A stretch of 22,526 nucleotides of DNA from Oscillospiraceae bacterium (GCA_016286595.1 JAEETR010000054.1:1-22526), one strand, 5' to 3'; counted from the stretch's first letter, positions 1-7,755 are shown. Numbers and translations: made by a program. Notes: generated from the letters alone by a model not told the origin.

Positions 1-513
1 GACCTGCTCGTAGCTGACGATCTCGCCCTTTTCCGTAAGTTCCAGATACCTTCTTCTGGCCCGCTCCTCGGCGGAGGCCGTCAGGAATATCTTCACCGCC
101 GCCTCCGGCAGCACCACTGTGCCTATGTCCCGCCCGTCCATTATGACGCTGGTCCTCGCCGCCATATCCCGCTGGGTGTCCAGCAGAAACGCCCTGACCG
201 CCGGGATGGCGGACACGGACGAGGCGTACATTGACACCTCCGGCGTGCGGATGAGGCCGGACACGTCCTCGCCGTTGAGTATGATATGCTGCTGACCGTC
301 GCCGCCGTAGGTTATGGCGATACGGGTATCCGGCAGCAGGGCGGACACGGCGTCGGCGTCGTCGGGGGACGCGCCGGCGCGCAGGACCCGCAGGCCCACC
401 GCGCGGTACATTGCGCCGGTATCTACGTAAATAAGGCCCAGCTTTGCGGCCGCTGCCCTGGCTATCGTTGATTTTCCGGCCCCGCCGGGGCCGTCGATGG
501 CGACGCTTCTCAT
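1..513 (-). CDS. cmk: Cytidylate kinase, C-terminus beyond window
   Basis: Cytosolic (d)CMP kinase, which transfers phosphate from ATP to CMP or dCMP in pyrimidine nucleotide salvage and synthesis. The 171 visible codons start with a P-loop, GPGGAGKST at residues 8-16, followed by the family signature DTGAMYRA and, further on, MDGRDIGTVV, which is typical of CMP kinases. Bacterial Cmk is usually about 220 residues, so roughly the last 50 are outside the window. The ATG at 513-511 overlaps the TGA of the upstream flavoprotein gene in an ATGA arrangement, which suggests translational coupling. It is the last visible gene of the murR-flavoprotein-cmk unit, so its expression probably depends on the promoter near 2700. 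Identification is by family motifs and is secure. Confidence 0.95.
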   Translation of the reverse strand, partial: MRSVAIDGPGGAGKSTIARAAAAKLGLIYVDTGAMYRAVGLRVLRAGASPDDADAVSALLPDTRIAITYGGDGQQHIILNGEDVSGLIRTPEVSMYASSVSAIPAVRAFLLDTQRDMAARTSVIMDGRDIGTVVLPEAAVKIFLTASAEERARRRYLELTEKGEIVSYEQV

Positions 514-1775
514 ATTTCTTGCTCCTCGGTCTTCTCAATGTGTCCCGCCGCCGCGTGGGCGGTGGACCAGGCTATCTGCAGGTTATATCCGCCGGTGCAG
601 GCGTCCACGTCGATTATCTCGCCGGCGAAATACAGGCCCCGCACCAGCTTTGAGGCCATTGTTTTCGGGTCTATCTCCCCGGTGGCCACGCCTCCGGAGG
701 TGACGATGGCCTCCTCCACGGGCCGGGCTCCGGTTATCTCCACGGGGAAGGCCTTCAAAACGCCGATAAGGCGGCGGCGCTCCTCCCTGGTGACGGAGTT
801 GACCTTCTTCTCCGGGTCTATGCCGGAAAGCTCCACGACCACGTCGATCATGGACCGGGCCACCAGCTCCGAAAGAGAGTTAGCAAAGGTCCTGTTGGAA
901 AATTTCGCGAAATCCCGCAGTATCCTCTCGTCCAGCTTCTTCTCGTCGAGAGCCGGCTTGAAGTCGATGGAAAGGCGGTATTTGTTCTTGTCAAAATCCC
1001 GCATCCTGGCGCTGGCGGAAAGAATGACCGGGCCGGATACGCCGAAGTGGGTAAAGAGCATGTCCCCGAAGTCGGTATATACCGTCCTCCCCGCCCCGTC
1101 GTACACCGTCAGAGCCACGTTTCTCGGGGCGAAGCCCTGCATCCTGGCGCACACGTCCCCCGCCGCGGTCAGCGGCACGAGGGATGGGCGCGGGGGCACT
1201 ATAGTATGGCCCAGGCGCTGCGCAATTGCGTAACCGTCGCCGGTGGAGCCGGTCACGGGATAGGATAGGCCCCCGGTGCACAGGATGACGTTTTTCGCTT
1301 CGATGAAGCCCTTGTCCGTCTCAACGCCGGTCACGGCGCCGTTGTCCGCGGCGACGTCCGTCGCCCGGGCGTTTACCCAGCGGGCGCCCCGCTTTACGCT
1401 CTCCCGCTCCAGGGCCTTCACCACGTCGGTGGCTTTGTCTGACACGGGAAATACCCGGCGGCCCCGCTCCGTCTTGAGCGGCACGCCGATACTCTCGAAA
1501 AACTCCATCACGTCCGCCGGGGAAAACGCGCTGACACAGCTCCACAAAAAGCGGGGATTCACCGTTACGCTCTCCAGCAGCTCCCGTACGGACGCGTTGT
1601 TGGTAAGATTGCACCGGCCCTTGCCGGTGATGCCCAGCTTTCTGCCGGGCAGGCTGTTGCGCTCGATAACGACGGTCCTCAGCCCTCTGCCCGCGGCCAC
1701 GCAGGCCGCCATCAGCCCGGCGGCTCCCCCGCCGACGACCGCGACGTCGTCAATCGGCCTTCTCATAGACCTCAT
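510..1775 (-). CDS. HI0933/YhiN-family FAD-dependent oxidoreductase
   Basis: Flavoprotein of the HI0933 (aminoacetone oxidase-like, YhiN/YtfP) family; the physiological substrate is unknown for most members. The N-terminal dinucleotide-binding motif VVGGGAAG lies at residues 13-20. The family signature GRKLGITGKGRCNLTN is at 44-59. The C-terminal FAD-binding segment, FAGEIIDVDACTGGYNLQ, is near 385-402. Its length of 421 residues is normal for the family. The start at 1775 overlaps the end of the murR-type gene by 26 bases; a second in-frame ATG at 1766 gives a protein three residues shorter and has a GAGG close upstream, so the exact start is uncertain. BaiN of bile acid 7-dehydroxylating gut bacteria belongs to the same family, but nothing here supports a bile acid role. 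In many Clostridia this gene sits next to cmk, as here. Confidence 0.9.
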   Translation of the reverse strand: MRSMRRPIDDVAVVGGGAAGLMAACVAAGRGLRTVVIERNSLPGRKLGITGKGRCNLTNNASVRELLESVTVNPRFLWSCVSAFSPADVMEFFESIGVPLKTERGRRVFPVSDKATDVVKALERESVKRGARWVNARATDVAADNGAVTGVETDKGFIEAKNVILCTGGLSYPVTGSTGDGYAIAQRLGHTIVPPRPSLVPLTAAGDVCARMQGFAPRNVALTVYDGAGRTVYTDFGDMLFTHFGVSGPVILSASARMRDFDKNKYRLSIDFKPALDEKKLDERILRDFAKFSNRTFANSLSELVARSMIDVVVELSGIDPEKKVNSVTREERRRLIGVLKAFPVEITGARPVEEAIVTSGGVATGEIDPKTMASKLVRGLYFAGEIIDVDACTGGYNLQIAWSTAHAAAGHIEKTEEQEI

Positions 1776-2610
1776 ACTCAGCCCAAATATCCTCTAACTT
1801 CTTGAAATTGCTCTGCAGGTCGTAGTTGACCTTGTTGGCGGCGGACACCACCAGCGCGTTGATAAGGCTCAGCGGCGCCACGAGGGAGTCGAGGAACGAC
1901 ACCATCTCGCTCTTGGCGTAGAGCTTTATGTCGGCGGTGTGGGCCACAAGGGACGTCTCCGTGTCGGTTATGCCCACCACCGTGGCCCCTCTGTCACGGG
2001 CGAACTGCATGGCCATTATGGTGCGGCGGGAATACCGCGGGAAGCTGATGGCTATGCACACGTCCTCCTTCGATACGTGGAGCATCTGCTCGTGGAGCTC
2101 GCTGGCGGCGGACTGGTTCACCACCCGCACGTCGTCAAAAAGGAAGTTGAGATAGAACCCCAGGAAGCCGGCCAGCGCCGAGGACGACCGCAGACCCAGA
2201 ATATACACGCTGCGGGCGTTTACTATGGCGTCCACCGTCTTGTCAAAGGAATCCCTGTCTATCTCCTCCAGCGTCATGCGTATCTTCTCCATATCGGAGG
2301 TGAGGATGGAGTTGAGAAGGTCCCCGTCGGATATCATGCCCCGGGCCACCTCGATGCGCTGCACCGTGGTGAGCCTGTTTTTTATCATCTCCTGCAGGGC
2401 CTTGCGCATGGCGGGATATCCGTCGTACCCCAGGTCGGCGGCGAAGCGCACCACCGTGCTCTCGCTCACTCCGGCGGCAATGCCCAGCTTGCCTGCCGTC
2501 ATGAACGCGGCCTTCTCATAATTATTCGTTATGTAATTTGCGATGCGGTGCTGCCCCTTTGAGAAAGAGCTCGACGAGGCGGCGATTGCCGCAAGAACGT
2601 CTTTATCCAT
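1750..2610 (-). CDS. MurR/RpiR-family transcriptional regulator (HTH + SIS)
   Basis: Sugar-phosphate-sensing transcription factor of the MurR/RpiR family, 286 residues. The N-terminal helix-turn-helix (about residues 1-77) contains the typical stretch AAGVSESTVVRFAADLGYDG. The C-terminal SIS domain (about 120-260), which in this family binds phosphosugars, includes ISFPRYSRRT near 188-197. The ATG at 2610 has GGAGG about 14 bases upstream. The gene is the first of a three-gene unit with the flavoprotein and cmk, preceded by a strong sigma-A promoter (2700-2728) and a 13-base palindrome (2675-2687) that could be its own operator. No sugar-catabolic gene is adjacent, so the ligand cannot be inferred. 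The family call is firm; the target genes are inference. Confidence 0.9.
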   Translation of the reverse strand: MDKDVLAAIAASSSSFSKGQHRIANYITNNYEKAAFMTAGKLGIAAGVSESTVVRFAADLGYDGYPAMRKALQEMIKNRLTTVQRIEVARGMISDGDLLNSILTSDMEKIRMTLEEIDRDSFDKTVDAIVNARSVYILGLRSSSALAGFLGFYLNFLFDDVRVVNQSAASELHEQMLHVSKEDVCIAISFPRYSRRTIMAMQFARDRGATVVGITDTETSLVAHTADIKLYAKSEMVSFLDSLVAPLSLINALVVSAANKVNYDLQSNFKKLEDIWAEYEVYEKAD

Positions 2611-2674
2611 ATCAACTCTCCGTTCCTCCGCCCGCCGGCAGGTCCTGCGGCGGCGCGGGCGCGATGGCTTTTTG

Positions 2675-2687
2675 ACGCTTGAAGCGT
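2675..2687. promoter_or_regulatory. Candidate operator palindrome ACGCTTGAAGCGT
   Basis: A perfect dyad with 6-base arms (ACGCTT/AAGCGT) around one central base. It lies about 6-18 bases downstream of the predicted transcription start of the murR-type operon. The position suits a repressor site, and the adjacent regulator is the natural candidate to bind it. Binding is inferred only. Confidence 0.4.
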
Positions 2688-2699
2688 AGTAACTTTCTT

Positions 2700-2728
2700 A
2701 TTTTAACCGCTTCTCCGCCGTTTTTCAA
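2700..2728 (-). promoter_or_regulatory. Sigma-A promoter of the murR-type operon
   Basis: Read on the minus strand, TTGAAA (2728-2723) and TAAAAT (2705-2700) are separated by exactly 17 bases. This is a close match to the vegetative consensus and would start transcription near 2693, about 83 bases before the regulator's ATG. An imperfect inverted repeat (arms GCCGT/ACGGC and CAAGA/TCTTG, 2717-2752) overlaps the -35 side. Confidence 0.7.
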
Positions 2729-2773
2729 GACGTTTTGCAAATTCTTGACGGCCGCGCTTCATTACTGCACGTT

Positions 2774-3475
2774 TTATTGCAGAATTTTCTCCTTCTCCTC
2801 CGCCGTAAGATACCGCCACTTTCCCTCGGGCAGGTCCCCCAGCTCAAGGCCGCTCTCGCCGGAGCGCATGAGCTTGATGACGTTCAGGCCCACGGCCTGA
2901 CACATGCGCCGCACCTGCCGGTTTTTTCCCTCGTGAATAATTATCTCGAGGGTCCCGCCGTGATAGCTGCGGCTTTCTATGCGCACGCGGGGCGCGGATA
3001 TGCTCTCCCCCTCCAGCTCCGTCATGGCCTCAAGGGCGGGGACGCACGCGTCGATATCCCCCGCCACCTCCGCCAGATACACCTTCTCCTTCTCGAAGGA
3101 CGGGTGGGTCAGGCGGTTGGCCAGTTCGCCGTCGTTGGTCATCAGCAGAAGGCCGCGGGTGGCTATATCCAGCCTTCCCACGGGGTAGACCCGCTGTCCC
3201 GCGTCCTTCACCAGCTCCGCGACGGTGCGGCGGCCCCGGTCGTCGGACATGGTGGTCACGTAGCCCTCGGGCTTGTTGAGCATTATGTATATCTTCTCCG
3301 GCTTATCGCCCAGAGGCACGCCGTCCACGGCGATGACGTCCGTCAGCCCGTCGGCCTGCATGCCGATGGCGGCGGGCGCGCCGTTGACCGTGACGCGGCC
3401 CTCGGCTATAAGCTTTTCCGCGGCGCGGCGGGACATGCCGCCCCGCTGCGCCATTATCTTCTGTATCCTCTCCAC
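2774..3475 (-). CDS. rluB: RsuA/RluB-family 23S rRNA pseudouridine synthase
   Basis: Isomerises uridine to pseudouridine in rRNA. By family, RluB-type enzymes act on 23S rRNA helix 89 around position 2605; RsuA-type specificity for 16S rRNA cannot be excluded from sequence alone. An S4 RNA-binding domain occupies about residues 1-48. The catalytic motif GRLD is at 100-103, giving Asp103 as nucleophile, followed by RGLLLMTNDGELAN. The 233-residue length is normal. Translation starts at GTG (3475-3473) with AAGGTG seven bases upstream; no better ATG exists in frame. The gap to the upstream carboxypeptidase gene is 9 bases, so the two are co-transcribed. It is the last gene of the long lon-to-rluB run. 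No convincing terminator is visible after it. Confidence 0.92.
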   Translation of the reverse strand: MERIQKIMAQRGGMSRRAAEKLIAEGRVTVNGAPAAIGMQADGLTDVIAVDGVPLGDKPEKIYIMLNKPEGYVTTMSDDRGRRTVAELVKDAGQRVYPVGRLDIATRGLLLMTNDGELANRLTHPSFEKEKVYLAEVAGDIDACVPALEAMTELEGESISAPRVRIESRSYHGGTLEIIIHEGKNRQVRRMCQAVGLNVIKLMRSGESGLELGDLPEGKWRYLTAEEKEKILQ

Positions 3476-3484
3476 ATTATCACC

Positions 3485-4627
3485 TTATATCGGCGGGGCG
3501 TAACCCAGGCCGTTCATGCCCTGCTCCAGGGTCATGGACAGCATCCGCCGCATTTTTTCGATAATCGTGAGCTTCTGCTCTTCGTCCTGCTCCACGTCCT
3601 CCGCCGCCACCAGCTTCGACGCGGCGAGCACGTCGCCGTCGGCGCCGCGGATCTGGATATATCCCAGCGGCTGTCCGGCTTTTACCGGCGCGTAGAGAAA
3701 TCGCGGCAGCGCCGTGTATATCTCATATTCCCCTGTCACGGCCGCGGTAACGGTCTCCTCGGCGGCAGCGTGAACGGCGTCGGCGCAGCCCGATATCACC
3801 GGTACCTCCGCGGCCGTCTCCCCCGCCCTGCAGGCTGTGACGCGGCGCACGGACGCAAATACCCGCTCGTAAAGCTTTTCATGGTCCGACCAGTCGTCCG
3901 GGTCGTTGAGGGTGACGCAGATGAGCCGCAGGCCGTCCCTCTCGGCGCAGGAGACGAGGGTGCGTCCGGCGCTTTTCGTGTAGCCCGTCTTTACGCCGAC
4001 GACGCCCTCCGTCTGCCACAGCAGCCTGTTGTGGTTGACGTAGCTCTTGCCGTTGAAGGACACCGACCTGGTGGAGACGATGCGGCTGAACACGCCGTTG
4101 TCCATCGCCGCCGCCGTGATCGCGGCCATGTCCCGGGCGGTGGAACGATGGTCTTTCCCGTCCAGTCCGTGGGGATTTTCAAAATGAGTGGAGGCGCAGC
4201 CCAGAGCCGCCGCCTTCTCGTTCATAAGCGCGGCGAATTCGTCCGTGCTGCCCGCCGCGTGGCAGGCCAGGGCCGTGGCCGCGTCGTTGCCGGAGGCCAG
4301 CAGCATGGCGTACAGAAGCTGCTCCACCGTATATTCCTCACCCGGCGCAAGATACGCGGAGGAACCCTCCACCCCCGTATATTCCGGCTTTATTACGACT
4401 TTTTCATCGGGGGAACACCGCTCGAGCACCACAAGGGCCGTCATTATCTTCGTCAGCGAGGCCACGTTCACGGGTCTGTCGGCGTCACGCTCGGCGTACA
4501 CGGAGCCGTCGGAAGCGTCAGTCACTATATACGACGCGGCCAGGATATCCTTCGATACGGGTTCATTAAGGGCAAACGCCGCCGTTGTGAGTACGGCAGC
4601 GATTGCAAATATCACTATTCTCTTCAA
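3485..4627 (-). CDS. dacF: Serine-type D-Ala-D-Ala carboxypeptidase (DacF/PBP5 type)
   Basis: Exported penicillin-binding protein that removes the terminal D-alanine from peptidoglycan pentapeptides. A signal peptide (residues 1 to about 19, KR followed by a hydrophobic stretch ending AFA) precedes the peptidase S11 domain. The catalytic motifs are SLTK (57-60), SGN (112-114) and KTG (213-215), all intact. A C-terminal PBP5-type beta domain and an amphipathic tail, which in this family anchors to the membrane surface, complete the 380 residues. Translation starts at TTG (4627-4625). AAGGTGG lies upstream but inside a possible 9-bp hairpin (4633-4654). Its place beside ytfJ matches the dacF-type genes of sporulators, so a sporulation role is plausible but not shown. 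Confidence 0.93.
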   Translation of the reverse strand: MKRIVIFAIAAVLTTAAFALNEPVSKDILAASYIVTDASDGSVYAERDADRPVNVASLTKIMTALVVLERCSPDEKVVIKPEYTGVEGSSAYLAPGEEYTVEQLLYAMLLASGNDAATALACHAAGSTDEFAALMNEKAAALGCASTHFENPHGLDGKDHRSTARDMAAITAAAMDNGVFSRIVSTRSVSFNGKSYVNHNRLLWQTEGVVGVKTGYTKSAGRTLVSCAERDGLRLICVTLNDPDDWSDHEKLYERVFASVRRVTACRAGETAAEVPVISGCADAVHAAAEETVTAAVTGEYEIYTALPRFLYAPVKAGQPLGYIQIRGADGDVLAASKLVAAEDVEQDEEQKLTIIEKMRRMLSMTLEQGMNGLGYAPPI

Positions 4628-4632
4628 GGGAC

Positions 4633-4654
4633 AACACCACCTTACGGCGGTATT
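4633..4654 (-). promoter_or_regulatory. Hairpin covering the dacF ribosome binding site
   Basis: On the minus-strand RNA, AAUACCGCC and GGUGGUGUU pair over 9 base pairs (two are G-U) around a GUAA tetraloop of the GNRA class. The 3' arm contains the GGUGG of the dacF ribosome binding site and ends five bases before the TTG start. It could limit or regulate translation. The fold is predicted by eye only. Confidence 0.4.
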
Positions 4655-4688
4655 ATCACCCCTTTGCGGCCGGTTTATGCCGGGAAGA

Positions 4689-5102
4689 TCATTCCTGCGG
4701 CGTCTCGGCAGTCGCGTCGGCGGGCGTCTCCTCTTTGGCGAAGCGGGCGGAGACCTTGTCGATTATATCAGGGGCCTTGTCCAGTATGCGCTCAACGGTG
4801 CTGGTGGCGGACTGGTCCACGCTCATCACGCGGGCGATGCCGTCCTTCACTATCACGAAGGCCACGGGAACGATCTTCACGCCGGCGCCGCTGCCGCCGC
4901 CGAAGGGGTTCTGGGAGGACTCCTTCTTGGAGTTGAAGTCGGAACCGCCGGAGGCGAACCCGAAGCTGACCTTGGAAACGGGTATGAGCACGGTGCCGTC
5001 GGGCGTGGTGATAGTACTGCCGATGACGGTGTTCACGTCTATCATGTCCCGAAGCTTGCTCATTGTCTCTTCCATAAGATTTCCGAGAGGATGATTAGCC
5101 AT
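4689..5102 (-). CDS. ytfJ: YtfJ/GerW-family sporulation protein
   Basis: Member of the GerW (YtfJ) family, which in Bacillus is made in the forespore and needed for proper germination. The 137-residue protein starts MANHPLGNLMEETMSKLRDM. It contains the family core of PDGTVLIPVSKVSFGFASGG followed by a glycine-rich patch (FGGGSGAG) and a VPVAFVIV strand. A longer reading frame upstream to 5180 exists, but I chose the ATG at 5102: AAGGTGG lies 6-7 bases before it, the protein aligns with the family from there, and the upstream residues are the antisense-like end of the DUF2953 gene. It overlaps DUF2953 by 8 bases. This gene is the best evidence in the window for a spore-forming lineage. Confidence 0.93.
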   Translation of the reverse strand: MANHPLGNLMEETMSKLRDMIDVNTVIGSTITTPDGTVLIPVSKVSFGFASGGSDFNSKKESSQNPFGGGSGAGVKIVPVAFVIVKDGIARVMSVDQSATSTVERILDKAPDIIDKVSARFAKEETPADATAETPQE

Positions 5103-5697
5103 TTTTATCCACCTTTCTTTTCTCCGCGGTCTTCCCCAGCATGTCGGGCAGCACCGCGGCCGCAATGTACAGAATATCAAATATCGCCAGTGAAAGCGCT
5201 ATTTTCCCGTAGATGGTATCCCCCTCGCCGTCAAAGCTGACGCGGGTGTCGTAATACTGCTTTTTTATGCGGAAGCCCCGGTCCAGCAGGGGCTGCAGTA
5301 TACCCGCCGCCGCGGACACTCTGCCGAAGTTCACAGCCGCGTCGTAAGGGTCGGATGCTGCCGAGGTGTAGATGAGGGTCAGCTCGTTTATGGTCAGGCG
5401 TCTTCCAAGGCGGCCGAGGGCTTCCAGCGCGCTGGATATCTTCGGCATGCCGATCTTTACGCTGCCGCCCTTCTTCTCCTTTTCATCCTCGTCCTCCGAG
5501 GTCTGCTTCGGCTTTTTCTTCTTACCGGGCTTCTTTTCGCCGCCCTTTTTCGCGGGAAGGACGCGCATCCTGTACGGTCCCAGCTTCGCGTCTACGATGA
5601 AGCCGTCCTCGGAATACTCCGCCGACACGCCGACACGGATGAGCATTATGAGCAGGATGACCAGCAGGATGACCCCGATCACCTTCACAGCCGTCAT
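5095..5697 (-). CDS. DUF2953 (YtfI-like) membrane-anchored protein
   Basis: Protein of unknown function, 200 residues. One N-terminal hydrophobic helix (about residues 5-22) anchors it. A highly charged lysine/glutamate-rich linker (about 54-77) leads to a C-terminal part with a second hydrophobic stretch (around 168-185, ALSLAIFDILYIAAAVL). Family resemblance rests on its position between scpB and ytfJ and on the segment TLIYTSAASDPYDAAVNFGRVSAA, which is typical of DUF2953. The ATG at 5697 has AGGGGTG upstream. It follows scpB by 4 bases and overlaps ytfJ by 8 bases, so it is probably translationally coupled to both. Conserved linkage to ytfJ suggests a sporulation or envelope role, but no function is assigned. 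Confidence 0.8.
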   Translation of the reverse strand: MTAVKVIGVILLVILLIMLIRVGVSAEYSEDGFIVDAKLGPYRMRVLPAKKGGEKKPGKKKKPKQTSEDEDEKEKKGGSVKIGMPKISSALEALGRLGRRLTINELTLIYTSAASDPYDAAVNFGRVSAAAGILQPLLDRGFRIKKQYYDTRVSFDGEGDTIYGKIALSLAIFDILYIAAAVLPDMLGKTAEKRKVDKNG

Positions 5698-5701
5698 CGT
5701 C

Positions 5702-6286
5702 TCACCCCTCTGCCGTACCGCCGGGCTCCAGCTGCTTTATGGCCGCCTCGATAGCCGCGCTCTCCTCGTTCTCCTCGTCCTTTTCCGGCAGCGCGGGCAG
5801 GTCCGACAGTGACGAAAGCCCGAACACCCGCAAAAACGCGGGCGTGGTGCCGAACAGGGTGGGACGGCCCGGCGCGTCCAGCGTGCCCCGGGGCTCGATG
5901 AGGCCCCGGTCCACGAGAACGCTCATGGTGTGGGAGCTGTCCACTCCCCTGACCTGCTCCACGTAGGCCCTGGTGACGGGCTGGAAATAGGCCGTTATGG
6001 CCAGCACCTCCAGCGCCGGGGCGGACAGCTGGGGTGGTTTCCGCGTCTCCAGCACGGGGCGGATGAAATCGGCGTACACCGGCGCGGAGCACAGCTGATA
6101 GCTGTCCTCCAGCCGCACGAGCCGTATGCCGTGGCCGCCCTCCTCAAGGCTGCCCGCCACCGCGGCGGCGGTGCTTTCTATCTCGTTTTCGTCGGCGGCG
6201 AGGGCCGCTGACAGTCTTTTGATCGACACAGGCTCGCCGGCGGCGAACAGTATCGCCTCCAGCGCCGCGGGGAGATTATCAAGCAT
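5702..6286 (-). CDS. scpB: Segregation and condensation protein B
   Basis: Winged-helix kleisin-partner subunit of the bacterial SMC-ScpA-ScpB condensin, which organises and separates chromosomes. The protein has 194 residues. The N-terminal AALEAILFAAGEPVSIKRL is the family opening. The middle contains PQLSAPALEVLAITAYFQPVTRAYVEQVRGVDS and RGLIEPRGTLDAPGRPTLFGTT, diagnostic for ScpB; a variable acidic tail follows. The ATG at 6286 overlaps the scpA stop by 8 bases, the usual coupled arrangement. smc itself is not in this window. Confidence 0.96.
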   Translation of the reverse strand: MLDNLPAALEAILFAAGEPVSIKRLSAALAADENEIESTAAAVAGSLEEGGHGIRLVRLEDSYQLCSAPVYADFIRPVLETRKPPQLSAPALEVLAITAYFQPVTRAYVEQVRGVDSSHTMSVLVDRGLIEPRGTLDAPGRPTLFGTTPAFLRVFGLSSLSDLPALPEKDEENEESAAIEAAIKQLEPGGTAEG

Positions 6287-7058
6287 CTTCCATCACTTCC
6301 CTGCTCTGTAATGCGGCGGGGCGCACCATCACGCCCTCCTCCTCGTCCTCCAGGCTCACGCTGCCGCTGCTGCACAGTTCCAGCAGCACTATGAACGTGG
6401 CCACCATCTCCGTGCGGCTGTGACAGGACAGCAGGAGCTGCGCGACGCTCTCCCTGCCTGCGCGGCGAAGGCGCATGATTATCTCCTCCGCCTTTTTCTC
6501 CACCGGATATACCACCGGCTCCGGCACCATCACGCCGGGAGCGCGCATGGCGGCCTCGATGGCCTCTTTCCTGCCGAATACGGATTCCAGCGCCTTTATG
6601 AGCGTCTCCGGCTCGTGAGAATAGCGGTACTCCTTTTCCTCCGGCAGCGTCTCCGCCTGACGGACGAAGGAGCCCACGCCGGTGCGGTACATCTCGGAGA
6701 ATTTCTCCGTGACGCCCCGGACCTGTTCCAGCGCGTCCCTGAAGCGGAGCATCTCCAGGGAACGGCGCAGCTCGTCCAGCTCCTCCGGCTCGCGGCCCTC
6801 CTCGATGAGCATGCGGGCCTTGATGTACACGAGATGGGAGGCCATGGCCACGAACTCGCTGGCCACCTCCAGATCCATGGACCTTCTCTCCTCGATCCAG
6901 GCTAGATACTGGTCCAGGATGTCGGTGATCTTCATGTTCCGTATGGCTATTTTGTTTTTGCTCAGCAGCTGAAGTATTACGGACAGCGGGCCTTCAAAGT
7001 CCTCCGTCTCGTTCCGGGAGATGACGATCCCCTTCAGCCTGTATGTGGGGTCTTCCAT
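6279..7058 (-). CDS. scpA: Segregation and condensation protein A (kleisin)
   Basis: Kleisin subunit bridging the SMC heads in bacterial condensin. The 259-residue protein has the N-terminal family motif FEGPLSVILQLLSKNKIAIR at about 19-38, followed by MKITDILDQYLAWIE. The central helical region has EFVAMASHLVYIKARMLI, and a C-terminal winged helix has TFIVLLELCSSGSV (S/V variant of the usual LLEL motif). The ATG at 7058 is preceded by TGAGGT, which overlaps the stop of the upstream M50 protease gene. It is co-transcribed with scpB, with which it forms a complex. Confidence 0.96.
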   Translation of the reverse strand: MEDPTYRLKGIVISRNETEDFEGPLSVILQLLSKNKIAIRNMKITDILDQYLAWIEERRSMDLEVASEFVAMASHLVYIKARMLIEEGREPEELDELRRSLEMLRFRDALEQVRGVTEKFSEMYRTGVGSFVRQAETLPEEKEYRYSHEPETLIKALESVFGRKEAIEAAMRAPGVMVPEPVVYPVEKKAEEIIMRLRRAGRESVAQLLLSCHSRTEMVATFIVLLELCSSGSVSLEDEEEGVMVRPAALQSREVMEDA

Positions 7059-7067
7059 TAAGAAACC

Positions 7068-7754
7068 TCAGAATATGGATATAAGACGCGCTCCCGCGTC
7101 GGCAAACACGCTCAGCCCGGAATAAACGAACCTTACGGCGGTGTTCAGCGGGCCTGAGATAACGCCGGAAATTATAAGCACGGCAAGAATTATCATGCCG
7201 TAGCGCTCATAGCGCATGAGTCTGAAATAGGCCCCGTCCGATATGAAGGAGAAAAGGACCTTCGAGCCGTCCAGCGGCGGCAGCGGTATAACGTTGAACA
7301 CGGCCAGGGCCGTGCTTATATAGGCGGTGTTCACCATGGTCACCGCGGCGAAATACCCGCCGCCGGAGGACCACAGCCGTGCCTCCCCCGCTATGCCGCA
7401 TACTGCGCCGTAAATGAAAAGCGTCAGCGCGGCAAGCATCAGGTTCGACGCGGGTCCCGCCAGCGCCGTCAGCGCCATGCCCCGCTTGGGGTTTTTGAAG
7501 CGGCGCATGTCTATTGGAACGGGCTTGGCCCATCCGAAGTGGAATACGGCCATCATCAGCACGCCGAACCAGTCCACGTGCCGCAGTGGGTTCAGTGAAA
7601 GGCGCCCCATATCCCTCGCGGTGGTATCCCCAAGCCACAGCGCCGCCAGCCCGTGACAGCACTCGTGTACGGTGATGCAGATGAGGGAGGGTATTATGGA
7701 GGCGAGAATATTGGTCAGCACCGACCAGTCGAGGTTTCTGAATATCTCGCCCAT
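7068..7754 (-). CDS. Site-2-protease-family (M50) membrane metalloprotease
   Basis: Integral membrane zinc protease of family M50, 228 residues, with four to six hydrophobic segments. The zinc site HECCH is at 30-34 (His30, Glu31, His34) within the first membrane helix. The second zinc-binding motif, NVIPLPPLDG, at 154-163 supplies Asp162. Between them, GDTTARDMGRLSLNPLRHVD is characteristic of the small Firmicute M50 proteins usually found next to scpA. The substrate is unknown. It is not the larger RseP/SpoIVFB type, as there is no PDZ or CBS domain. One base separates it from the engB stop and 9 bases from scpA, so it sits within one transcript. Confidence 0.9.
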   Translation of the reverse strand: MGEIFRNLDWSVLTNILASIIPSLICITVHECCHGLAALWLGDTTARDMGRLSLNPLRHVDWFGVLMMAVFHFGWAKPVPIDMRRFKNPKRGMALTALAGPASNLMLAALTLFIYGAVCGIAGEARLWSSGGGYFAAVTMVNTAYISTALAVFNVIPLPPLDGSKVLFSFISDGAYFRLMRYERYGMIILAVLIISGVISGPLNTAVRFVYSGLSVFADAGARLISIF

Positions 7755-7755
7755 A

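Noticed and set aside
510..1775. Bile acid-converting BaiN
   Set aside because: BaiN belongs to the same HI0933 family, but no other bai gene is present and the cmk neighbourhood is the ordinary housekeeping context.
2735..4936. Plus-strand open frame of 733 codons
   Set aside because: It runs antisense through rluB, dacF and ytfJ, is rich in His/Arg/Gly as expected from the complement of G+C-rich codons, has no recognisable domain and no proper ribosome binding site.
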